Assembly (NCBI RefSeq): GCF_002117915.1
Contig: NZ_BDJB01000014.1
Span: 186,983-250,982, forward strand
DNA from: Sphingomonas sp. TZW2008
Lineage (GTDB): Bacteria; Pseudomonadota; Alphaproteobacteria; Sphingomonadales; Sphingomonadaceae
Length of the DNA: 64,000 nt
Reading direction: 5' to 3'
The position numbers and the translations under genes were made by a program. Positions 57,222 to 64,000 of the stretch are shown piece after piece (the first letter of the stretch is position 1; each line of letters starts with the position of its first letter). Below the pieces are notes generated by a model. That model searched no databases, had not been told where the DNA came from, and saw only the letters and a list, made by a program, of their open reading frames with translations.

Positions 57222-58042
57222 GCCGACACCTTTGCGCGCGCAGGTTTATGCGACGTCCAGTCGTGCCGCTCACCCTGCGCGTCGCGGCACCATCGGTACA
57301 GCGCATCGTAGACAATCATTCCGGCGTCGAGCTGCGCGTGATCGTCGCTGTGGAGCCGCGATAGGCCAAGCGAGACTGCCAGCAGCCCCGCCGCCTCGGG
57401 TGCTAGCTCAAGCCGATCGGTATCCGCCCCGCGGACGATCGCGGCGAGGCGCGCGAGCGGCGCGTGATCGGCGAGCCCGAACGCGTCGAGCATCGCGTCG
57501 AACGTGCAGCGCTCGCCATGGTGCGTCCAGAAGACGCTGTCGTCGGCGATGTCGAACGGTTCGGCACGCTCGCGCGTCGCAACGCTGAGGACATCGCCCG
57601 GCGCCACGAACAGGAACCGCGCGTCAGGATCGACGAAGCGGCGGATCAGCCACGGACAGGCGATGCGATCAACCTTTGGCCGCGCACGCGTCACCCACCA
57701 GGTGGCGCCGTCCGCGTGGCGCGGCGGCAGGTGCGCGAGCGTCACGGTCGGCAATGCCGCCGCGACCCATGCGTCGAAGCCGCCGTCGAGCACTTCGGCC
57801 GCGATCCCGTCGCTGCGCAGGATCGCCGCCGCAGACACTGCCCCGCCTGCCCCGTCGGCGTCGACCAGCACGATCGCGCGGCGTCGATCGAGGTGCCACT
57901 CCGTCGGCGGCTTAGACGGCGCGGGCCGCGCGCTAGGGATTATTCGGTCCGGTGTGTCGCGCAGGTCGAAAATGGCGGGCGATCCGGGAAGCCCGACGAG
58001 GCGGCCGAGCTTGTCGGGGGAAATGGCGTGATGCGCAGGCAC
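57218..58042 (-). CDS. Rhodanese-like/ChrB fusion, chromate resistance protein
   Basis: A 274-residue protein. Residues about 1-105 resemble a rhodanese domain ([32 protein letters not shown]), but the active-site loop reads [17 protein letters not shown] with no Cys. Residues about 115-270 form a ChrB C-terminal domain ([29 protein letters not shown]-like, [10 protein letters not shown]). ChrB proteins act in chromate-responsive control of chrA. The start is GTG at 58040-58042 with GAGGA upstream. First gene of the operon. Confidence 0.85.
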   Translation of the reverse strand: MPAHHAISPDKLGRLVGLPGSPAIFDLRDTPDRIIPSARPAPSKPPTEWHLDRRRAIVLVDADGAGGAVSAAAILRSDGIAAEVLDGGFDAWVAAALPTVTLAHLPPRHADGATWWVTRARPKVDRIACPWLIRRFVDPDARFLFVAPGDVLSVATRERAEPFDIADDSVFWTHHGERCTFDAMLDAFGLADHAPLARLAAIVRGADTDRLELAPEAAGLLAVSLGLSRLHSDDHAQLDAGMIVYDALYRWCRDAQGERHDWTSHKPARAKVSA

Positions 58043-58242
58043 GATGCGTCCTCGGCGTAGTGATGCTGGACGCGACACTTCGGCTGACGCCTCGTGGGGA
58101 GTTCGCCGCCCCCATGGCGGCAATCAGCCACGATCGCCAGGCGGTGTCAATCGGCTGCGTCGCAAGCGGCGATCGCCTCAGTGGCCGACAAGAGCACGCA
58201 TTAAACCGCGATGATCGAACCGGCTGAGACGATACGGTAGGT

Positions 58243-58267
58243 AAAAGCTTCAGCGTTCTACGCGCTG
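58243..58267 (-). terminator. Possible terminator of tRNA-Gln
   Basis: On the minus strand CAGCG, 7-nt loop, CGCTG, then AAGCTTTTAC, starting 12 nt after the tRNA 3' end. The stem is short. Confidence 0.4.
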
Positions 58268-58278
58268 CGCGAAACCGC

Positions 58279-58353
58279 TGGCTGGGGCGGCAGGATTCGA
58301 ACCTGCGAATGCCGGTACCAAAAACCGGTGCCTTACCACTTGGCGACGCCCCA
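58279..58353 (-). tRNA. tRNA-Gln(TTG)
   Basis: 75 nt with encoded CCA. Acceptor TGGGGCG pairs with CGCCCCA, discriminator G. The anticodon arm is CCGGT-TTTTGGT-ACCGG, giving anticodon TTG (glutamine, CAA/CAG). The T-arm has GGTTCGAATCC. Confidence 0.97.
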
Positions 58354-58410
58354 ACAGACGCGCGCCCCTAAAGCGTGCGCGCGCGAAGTGCAATTCTTTG
58401 GAAATGCCGA

Positions 58411-59502
58411 TCAGGCGACCGGATGGATCCAGCCGTGCCGATCGCTCGCCCGCCCGCGCTGAATCGCGCCGAGCTGATCGAGGAAGCGCTGCGTCGTCTG
58501 GCCAGTACCGCCGGTGCCGATCGTGAAGGCGTAATCGGGCCCGTTCACCGCGCCGATCGGCGTCACCACCGCGGCGGTGCCGCAGGCGAAACTCTCGACC
58601 AGGCGACCGCTCGCCGCATCGGCACGCCACGCATCGATTGAATAGGGCTCCTCACGCACCGTCAGCCCGGCGTCGCGCGCGAGCGTCAGGATCGAATCGC
58701 GCGTGATTCCGGGCAGGATCGTGCCGGTCAGCGCCGGCGTCTGGATCGATCCGTCGTCGAACACGAAAAAGATGTTCATGCCGCCCAGCTCCTCGATCCA
58801 GCGTCGCTCGGTCGCATCGAGGAACACCACCTGGTCGCAGCCGCGCCGGATCGCTTCGGACTGCGCGACGAGGCTGGTGGCGTAATTGCCGCCGCACTTC
58901 GCCGCGCCCGTGCCCCCCGGCGCCGCGCGCGAGTAATCGTGGCTGACCCACAGCGAGATCGGCCGCACCCCGCCCTTCCAGTACGAGCCCGCCGACGAGG
59001 CAAGCACCATGTAGAGATATTCCGCCGCCGGCTTCACGCCCAGGAACACCTCGCTCGCAATCATGAACGGGCGCAGATACAGCGAACCACCATCGATCGC
59101 GGGAAACCAGTCGGCATCGGCCTTTACCAGCGCCTCGATCGAACCGACGAATAGCTCCTCGGGAAGCTCGGCCATCGCCATGCGCCGCGCCGAATCGCGG
59201 AAACGGCGGGCATTGTCGTACGGGCGGAACAGCGCGACGCTGCCGTCATCGTGACGATACGCCTTGAGCCCCTCGAAAATCTCCTGCGCATAATGAAGCA
59301 CCGCGGTCGCCGGGTCGACCGTCAGCGCCGTGCGCGCGGTGATCTTCGCGTCGTGCCAGCCCTTTGCCTCGTTCCAGCGGATCAGCGCCATGTGATCGGT
59401 GAAGACGCGGCCGAAGCCGGGGTCGGCGATCCGTGCGGCGCGCTCGTTCGCCGGGATCGGCGCGGTGTTTGGCTCGAAGGCGAAGGGAGAAGGCGTCGGC
59501 AC
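58411..59502 (-). CDS. ilvE: Branched-chain amino acid aminotransferase
   Basis: A 363-residue PLP-dependent fold-type IV enzyme making Leu, Ile and Val from their keto acids. Lys202 in GTGAAKCGGNYATS is the PLP lysine; other family parts are HYAQEIFEGLKAYR, LYLRPFMIASEVFLGVKP and EELGGMNIFFVFDDG. Length and motifs place it in the larger (group II) subfamily with about 360 residues. The start is GTG at 59500-59502. A MarR-type gene is divergent, 63 nt away. Confidence 0.94.
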   Translation of the reverse strand: MPTPSPFAFEPNTAPIPANERAARIADPGFGRVFTDHMALIRWNEAKGWHDAKITARTALTVDPATAVLHYAQEIFEGLKAYRHDDGSVALFRPYDNARRFRDSARRMAMAELPEELFVGSIEALVKADADWFPAIDGGSLYLRPFMIASEVFLGVKPAAEYLYMVLASSAGSYWKGGVRPISLWVSHDYSRAAPGGTGAAKCGGNYATSLVAQSEAIRRGCDQVVFLDATERRWIEELGGMNIFFVFDDGSIQTPALTGTILPGITRDSILTLARDAGLTVREEPYSIDAWRADAASGRLVESFACGTAAVVTPIGAVNGPDYAFTIGTGGTGQTTQRFLDQLGAIQRGRASDRHGWIHPVA

Positions 59503-59565
59503 GAGTTGCGGCTCCTGCGGCGCGGAAAAAACGCCGCCGTTGAAGGTTGCGGTCGGGTAGGGCCG

Positions 59566-60075
59566 ATGGCAAGGCCGGTCAACATGGCTGCCCCAACGTC
59601 CTCCGCCTCGCCGCTTTTCCTGCGCGAACCCGAGATCCGTCGCGGGCTTGAGCTACTGTATTTCGGCAATGCGCACGTCACCCGGTCGATCGATCGCGGT
59701 CTCGCGCGGCACGGATTGGGGCGCGCGCATCACCGCGCGCTGTACTTCATCGCGCGCAAGCCCAACATGGCCGTCTCGGATCTTCTGGCGCTGCTGGGGA
59801 TCACCAAACAGTCGCTCGGCCGCGTGTTGGGCGAGCTGACCGATCGCGGCCTGGTCGAGGCGCGGCCGGGCGAGCGTGATCGTCGCCAGCGGCTGCTGCA
59901 CCTCACCGAAGCCGGCGCGGCATTCGAGGCCGAACTGTACGACGCGCTGCGTGAGCGGCTGGCAACGGCCTATTCCAAGGCGGGACAGGGCGCGGTGAGC
60001 GGCTTCTGGGCGGTGCTCGAAGGCCTGATCCCTGACGAGGAAATCGCCCGTGTCGAGGCGCTTCGCGGCAACTGA
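59566..60075 (+). CDS. MarR-family transcriptional regulator
   Basis: A 169-residue regulator with a winged helix: HHRALYFIARKPNMAVSDLL, ALLGITKQSLGRVLGELTD, then the wing LVEARPGERDRRQRLLHLTE. ATG 59566-59568 has TAGGG upstream; ATG 59584 is an in-frame alternative. The frame is open further upstream (antisense of ilvE), which is rejected. Divergent from ilvE, so it may control it, but MarR targets are diverse. Confidence 0.9.
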   Translation: MARPVNMAAPTSSASPLFLREPEIRRGLELLYFGNAHVTRSIDRGLARHGLGRAHHRALYFIARKPNMAVSDLLALLGITKQSLGRVLGELTDRGLVEARPGERDRRQRLLHLTEAGAAFEAELYDALRERLATAYSKAGQGAVSGFWAVLEGLIPDEEIARVEALRGN

Positions 60076-60099
60076 GCCTTAGCCGCGTGCGGCCGAGAT

Positions 60100-60897
60100 T
60101 CAGCCGCGGGCCGCGGCTGCTAGGGTCGCGTTGCGATCACGGCTGGCGGCGAGCGTCGCGGCAAGCAGGCCGTTGAGCGCCGCGTCGCGATCGAGGACGT
60201 TGAGCCCTTCGCGGGTCGAGCCGCCCGGGCTTGCGACACGATCGGCGAGTACGCCCGGGCTCTCCGATGCGCCGCTCGCCATCGCCGCAGCCCCCTCCAC
60301 CGTCGCGAGCGCGAGCCGCGCCGCCTGATCATCCGGTAGCCCGAGCTTGGCGCCCGCGGCGGCAAGCGCATCGATGAAGCGGAAGACGAAGCCCGGCCCG
60401 CACCCCGATAGCGCGGTGACGGCATCGAACATCTGCTCGTCGGCGATCCACTCGACCTTGCCGAGCGGCGCGACGAGCGCCTCTGCCGTAGCGCACGCGG
60501 CATCGGTCGCCGTGGCGGCATGCAGCGCGGTTACGCCCTTGCCGATCGCGACAGGCAGATTGGGCATGGCACGCACAATCGAAGCCGCGGGAATCCTGGC
60601 GGCAAGTGTTTCTTCTTCCACCCCGGCGAGGATCGAGAGGAGCATCGCGGGGCGAACCCGTGCCAGATCCGGTGCGACCACGTCGAGCAACTGCGGCTTG
60701 ACCGCGAGCACCAGAACCTCCGGCGCAGTGTCCGCTGGCGGGGTGGGCACACAACGCACGCCGGGCGCCAGCGCCGACACACCGGGATCGATCACCGTCA
60801 CGACCGCCGGATCCATGCCCGCGCCGAGCCACCCGCGCAGCATCGCGCCGCCCATGTTGCCGCATCCGACAAGCCACAGAGAAGCCGGAAAGGTCAT
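60100..60897 (-). CDS. proC: Pyrroline-5-carboxylate reductase
   Basis: A 265-residue enzyme reducing pyrroline-5-carboxylate to proline with NAD(P)H. Rossmann motif LVGCGNMGGAMLRGWLG at the N-terminus; VKPQLLDVV, RAMPNLPVAIGKG, ALSGCGPGFVFRFIDALAAA and the C-terminal signature SPGGSTREGLNVL. It is convergent with the MarR gene and follows the YbjN gene by 7 nt. Confidence 0.95.
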   Translation of the reverse strand: MTFPASLWLVGCGNMGGAMLRGWLGAGMDPAVVTVIDPGVSALAPGVRCVPTPPADTAPEVLVLAVKPQLLDVVAPDLARVRPAMLLSILAGVEEETLAARIPAASIVRAMPNLPVAIGKGVTALHAATATDAACATAEALVAPLGKVEWIADEQMFDAVTALSGCGPGFVFRFIDALAAAGAKLGLPDDQAARLALATVEGAAAMASGASESPGVLADRVASPGGSTREGLNVLDRDAALNGLLAATLAASRDRNATLAAAARG

Positions 60898-60904
60898 GCG
60901 GCGA

Positions 60905-61414
60905 TCAAGCCTCGCCCTGCGTGTCGATGAGCGCCGCGGCGATCGCGTCGCGCGGCGACTTGCCGCCCCACAGGACGAACTGGAACACGGGATAGAAGCG
61001 CTCGCACTCGTCGATCGCCGTCTCGATCAGCGTGCTCGCGGCGTCGAGCGTCAGCATCACTTCCTCGTCGTCGTCCTGATCAATCAGTGCGGCATGCCGG
61101 TACAGGAGGATGCCGCTCGACGACCACAGTTCGAAATGGCCGAGCCAAAGCTGCTCGTTCGCGAGCCCGATCGCCTCGTACACCGCGGCGCGCGACTGCT
61201 CGGGCACCTTGACGTCGGGGAAGGCGAGGAACTGCAGCACGCCGTCTTCCTCGCGCCACAGCGCGCGGAGTTCATACTCGGTCCAACTGCCCTTCACCGT
61301 CGCGCTGATCTCGTCGTCGTTGCGATCGAACGACCAGCCGTGCGCGGCGAAATAGCTCTCGAGCATGTCGAGCGGGGCTTCGGGTTCCTGTTCGTGGTCG
61401 GCTTCGTCGAGCAT
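60905..61414 (-). CDS. YbjN domain-containing protein
   Basis: A 169-residue acidic cytoplasmic protein with the YbjN fold typical of alphaproteobacteria: MLESYFAAHGWSFDRNDDEI, LRALWREEDGVLQFLAFPDV and a C-terminal helical part with FVLWGGKSPRDAIAAALID. YbjN-type proteins are linked to sensory transduction or type III chaperone-like folds, but function is unknown. ATG 61412-61414 is chosen; the frame opens 12 codons earlier. Confidence 0.87.
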   Translation of the reverse strand: MLDEADHEQEPEAPLDMLESYFAAHGWSFDRNDDEISATVKGSWTEYELRALWREEDGVLQFLAFPDVKVPEQSRAAVYEAIGLANEQLWLGHFELWSSSGILLYRHAALIDQDDDEEVMLTLDAASTLIETAIDECERFYPVFQFVLWGGKSPRDAIAAALIDTQGEA

Positions 61415-61474
61415 CACCACCTTATCGCACGACTTCGCCGCGATAGGCAAAGCGGGCTGCGCCGTCTCCGACGC

Positions 61475-61723
61475 TCAACCCTGCTGCTTCAACTCGAGCG
61501 CGTCGAGCCGCGCGCGCAGCGCATCGGCCTCGTCGCGCGCCGCAGCCGCCATCGCCTTCACCACCTCGAACTCGTCCCGCGAGACGAAATCGAGCCCGCC
61601 GATCCACTCGCGTGCGCGCTCGCGCGCACCAAACTGCGCCTCGCGCCCGACACCGGCGACGGTACCCGCGGCACCGTTTACGAACTTCACCAGATCATCG
61701 AACAGCCGGTTTTCGGACTGCAT
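61475..61723 (-). CDS. UbiK-family accessory factor (BMFP domain)
   Basis: An 82-residue helical protein: MQSENRLFDDLVKFVNGAAG, then SRDEFEVVKAMAAAARDEAD and a C-terminal coiled coil LRARLDALELKQQG, the BMFP/UbiK pattern. UbiK helps assemble the ubiquinone biosynthesis complex. The upstream open frame is a shadow of tspO; ATG 61721-61723 has GAAAGG upstream. Confidence 0.88.
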   Translation of the reverse strand: MQSENRLFDDLVKFVNGAAGTVAGVGREAQFGARERAREWIGGLDFVSRDEFEVVKAMAAAARDEADALRARLDALELKQQG

Positions 61724-61749
61724 CGCGCAACGCCTTTCGGAAAGGAAAC

Positions 61750-62304
61750 TCAACCGATGACTTGGGACGTTCGCGCGCCCGGCACAAGGCTTTGCGCGTC
61801 GGGATTGAGCTGCCCGATCCGCCAGTTGAGCCCGGCGGCGAAGCTCAGCCAGACGAGATAGGGCACCAGCAGCCATGCCGCCTGGCGCCGGATGCGCGCG
61901 AAAGCGAAGGTGGTCGCGACCGACAGCGTCAGGATCGCGAGGATCACCAGCAGCGCGGCGGTGACGCGATGCGCGCCGAAGAACAACGGCGTCCAGGCGA
62001 GGTTGAGCGCGAATTGCGCCGCGAACAGCGCGACGGCAGCGGCGCGGCCGCGGGCACCGCGTGCGTTGAGGATCATCGCCAGCGCGAGGCCGAGGAGGAT
62101 GTAGAGCGTCGTCCACGCGAAGGGGAACACCCAGCCTGGCGGGGTAAGCGCCGGCTTCACCAGCGCCTGATACCAGGCGTTCTCGTCACCCGAAGCGACG
62201 CTGCGTCCCGACAAAAAGCCAAGCAGGACGATCAGTGGAACGCACAGCAGCGCCCAGCGCGCAAACGACATCCGCAGCTGAGCCTTCGATGCAATGCCGC
62301 CCAC
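61750..62304 (-). CDS. tspO: TspO/MBR family protein
   Basis: A 184-residue, five-span membrane protein. Signature segments: WYQALVKPALTPPGWVFPFA (the W-x-PP-x-W part), FALNLAWTPLFFGAHR and WLLVPYLVWLSFAAGLNWRI. TspO binds tetrapyrroles and regulates stress and photosynthesis genes in Rhodobacter; the role here is not known. The start is GTG at 62302-62304 with GGAGG immediately upstream at proper distance. It overlaps no neighbour and lies 26 nt before the UbiK-like gene. Confidence 0.93.
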   Translation of the reverse strand: MGGIASKAQLRMSFARWALLCVPLIVLLGFLSGRSVASGDENAWYQALVKPALTPPGWVFPFAWTTLYILLGLALAMILNARGARGRAAAVALFAAQFALNLAWTPLFFGAHRVTAALLVILAILTLSVATTFAFARIRRQAAWLLVPYLVWLSFAAGLNWRIGQLNPDAQSLVPGARTSQVIG

Positions 62305-62398
62305 AGTACCTCCACGATCGTTTCGCGGGCATAATCACGCACGCATCGGGGCGTAAACTGCCATGCGGGCGCCGGGTTGCTTCAATATTGGACAGCGA

Positions 62399-63133
62399 TC
62401 ACCCGCGCGTCGCCGCCATCAGGAACTCGACATTGCCTTCGGGGCCGGTGATCGGGCTGGAGCTGAGGCTCTCGACCTGCCATCCCTTGCTCTCGAACCA
62501 TGCCGCGACCTCGTCGCAGACGCGCTGGTGTACGAGGGGATCGCGGACCACGCCGCCTTTGCCGACCTCGTCGCGTCCGGCCTCGAACTGCGGCTTCACC
62601 AGCGTCATCGCGCGCGCCTTGGGCTTGGCGAAACCGAGCGGCACATCGAGCACCTTGGCGATGCCGATGAAGCTCGCATCGCAGACGATGAGGTCGACCG
62701 GTTCGGGGATGTGGGCGGGCGTGAGGACACGTGCGCTGGTCTGTTCGTGGACGACGACGCGCGGATCCTGGCGTAGCTTCCAGGCGAGTTGGTTGGTGCC
62801 GCTGTCGACCGCGTAGACGCGTGCGGCGCCGCGCGTCAGCAGCACGTCGGTGAAGCCACCGGTGGAGGAGCCGACGTCGATCGCGACCATACCGGCGACG
62901 TCCCAGCCGGCGTGATCGAGCCCGTGTGCCAGCTTGATCCCGCCGCGCGACACCCACGGATGATCCCGCCCGCGCACGTCGAGCGCCGCATCGGGCGCGA
63001 GCGTCTGCCCCGGCTTCTCGATCTTGCGCGTGCCGGCGAACACCAGCCCCGCCATAATCAGCGCCTGCGCACGCGTCCGCGATTCGGCGAGGCCGCGATC
63101 GACCAGCAGTTGATCCGCGCGTATCTTGGCCAT
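62399..63133 (-). CDS. tlyA: TlyA-family rRNA 2'-O-methyltransferase
   Basis: A 244-residue protein with an N-terminal S4 RNA-binding domain (RADQLLVDRGLAESRTRAQA ... GLVFAGTRKIEKPGQ) and an FtsJ-like methyltransferase domain (AIDVGSSTGGFTDVLLTRGA for SAM binding; LIVCDASFIGIAKVL; LVKPQFEAGRDEVGKGGVV). TlyA homologues methylate cytidine 2'-OH in ribosomal RNA; some were first named hemolysins. ATG 63131-63133 is preferred over the longer frame. Confidence 0.94.
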   Translation of the reverse strand: MAKIRADQLLVDRGLAESRTRAQALIMAGLVFAGTRKIEKPGQTLAPDAALDVRGRDHPWVSRGGIKLAHGLDHAGWDVAGMVAIDVGSSTGGFTDVLLTRGAARVYAVDSGTNQLAWKLRQDPRVVVHEQTSARVLTPAHIPEPVDLIVCDASFIGIAKVLDVPLGFAKPKARAMTLVKPQFEAGRDEVGKGGVVRDPLVHQRVCDEVAAWFESKGWQVESLSSSPITGPEGNVEFLMAATRG

Positions 63134-63310
63134 CCAATTCCTATCGCGGTTATGGCCGTTCGTCGCAAGCGGTGGGCGGTTGGGCGATCCGACGGAACGG
63201 AAGTCATTGCCTATCAATTTAGAGGAGTATACCAAAACAGTGGGGTCGCGGTGCCGGGCGTCCCCCTAGAGCACCGGCAACGCGGCCTCTTCGACGAAGA
63301 GGATAGTGCC

Positions 63311-63976
63311 ATGGGCCGTTTTTCGTCCGACCTTTTCAATCGACCAACGGTGCTGACCGTTCCCGGGCTGGGCAATTCCGGCCCAGCGCACTGGCAGACC
63401 CTGTGGGAGCAGAGCCGGCTCGACACGCGTCGCGTCGAGCTAGGGATGTGGGACACGCCGCATCGCAACGCCTGGGTAACGAAGCTCGACCAGGCGATCG
63501 CGCAGGCGCAGGCGCCGGTGATCCTGGTCGGCCACAGCCTGGGATGCCAGGCGATCGCGTGGTGGGCGACGCTGAGCCCGCAGCCCTACGGCTGGCCGGT
63601 CGCCGGTGCGCTGCTGGTCGCCCCGGCCGACGTCGATCGCGACGACGCGCCGCCCGAACTGGCGACCTTTGCGCCCGCCCCCAAAACGTCCCTGCCATTC
63701 CCGTCGATCCTCGTCGCGAGCACGGACGATCCGTGGATCACGATCGAGCGGGCGCACAGCTTGGCGGTCGACTGGGGCAGCCACTTCATCGACGCCGGCG
63801 CGCAGGGGCACCTCAATGCGGCGAGTGGACTTGGCTGGTGGCCTGAGGGCCAGGAGTTGCTCGGCCGGGTGATCGAGGCTGCCGGCGGACCGCACGGCGA
63901 GGCGCGGACACCGGGCGATGCACGGTCAATATTGACTCGTCCGGTGGATGTTCCAGGCACTATTTTGCGGGCATAA
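63311..63976 (+). CDS. RBBP9/YdeN-family alpha/beta hydrolase
   Basis: A 221-residue serine hydrolase. LTVPGLGNSGPAHWQTLWEQ is the family N-terminal motif; the nucleophile elbow is GHSLGCQ; Asp in STDDPW and His in GAQGHLNAASGLGWWPEG complete the triad. No signal peptide; the substrate is unknown. The C-terminal 30 residues after AAGGPHGEAR are not typical of the family. ATG 63311-63313 has GAAGAGGA 8-10 nt upstream; the frame opens much earlier in antisense of tlyA. Divergent from tlyA over 177 nt with nothing else recognised. Confidence 0.9.
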   Translation: MGRFSSDLFNRPTVLTVPGLGNSGPAHWQTLWEQSRLDTRRVELGMWDTPHRNAWVTKLDQAIAQAQAPVILVGHSLGCQAIAWWATLSPQPYGWPVAGALLVAPADVDRDDAPPELATFAPAPKTSLPFPSILVASTDDPWITIERAHSLAVDWGSHFIDAGAQGHLNAASGLGWWPEGQELLGRVIEAAGGPHGEARTPGDARSILTRPVDVPGTILRA

Positions 63977-64000
63977 GGTGGGACTTCAGGTGGGGTTCGT

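Noticed and set aside
63194..63218. GGAAC upstream of the alpha/beta hydrolase
   Set aside because: Sixteen or seventeen nt later the sequence is CAAT/AATT, not CGTT.

Overview
The window is high-GC DNA from an alphaproteobacterium, most likely a sphingomonad (Sphingomonas or a close relative). The signs are the PhyR/NepR/EcfG general stress response locus with a PhyP-like sensor, the argS-SPOR-nagZ-scpA-scpB-tatABC gene order, an ErpA-type protein beside xth, many GTGA/ATGA stop-start overlaps, and frequent GTG starts. No integrase, insertion sequence, phage gene or CRISPR array was seen.

Layout. 1-5731 (minus): xth start, erpA, an M23 peptidase, a DUF455 ferritin-like protein, bcp and glnE. 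5774-10109: the general stress response island. phyR, a 47-aa membrane peptide and ecfG lie on minus; nepR and a PhyP-like HisKA_2 protein lie divergently on plus. A strong EcfG-type promoter (GGAAC-N16-CGTT) follows the PhyP-like gene, then two perfect hairpins with C-rich loops and a T-rich tail (9783-9886). This looks like an unannotated stress-induced small RNA with the architecture of Caulobacter GsrN. After it comes an entericidin-type lipopeptide with a weaker EcfG-like promoter. A second NepR-like small ORF (5774-5950) faces ecfG. 10170-16479 (minus): tatCBA, scpBA, nagZ, a SPOR protein and argS. 16669-20747: a small secreted protein, a DUF1501/DUF1800 pair, a metallophosphoesterase and an 84-aa unknown. 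20807-27527: a tripartite RND efflux operon with a divergent TetR regulator. 27510-33491: an otsB-GH15-otsA-TonB receptor operon in which every junction is a 4-nt overlap. 33549-35508: an SLC10-like symporter and an unknown protein.

35573-54118 is one open frame of about 6,181 residues (29% of the window). It is made of RTX-type calcium-binding nonapeptide repeats interrupted by three classes of spacer module, and carries four tandem copies of an exact 666-bp unit. No type I secretion ABC or adaptor genes are next to it. 54475-58042: an alginate-export-type porin, chrA and a rhodanese-ChrB fusion, as a tightly overlapping operon. 58279-63976: tRNA-Gln, a branched-chain aminotransferase, a MarR regulator, proC, a YbjN protein, a UbiK-like protein, TspO, TlyA and an alpha/beta hydrolase.

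How parts connect: by the established alphaproteobacterial scheme, phosphorylated PhyR sequesters NepR and frees EcfG, which reads GGAAC/CGTT promoters. Such sites precede nepR, the candidate small RNA and (weaker) the entericidin gene, so one island appears to hold sensor, switch, sigma factor and immediate outputs. All functional assignments rest on reading the translated sequence; no database search was run.
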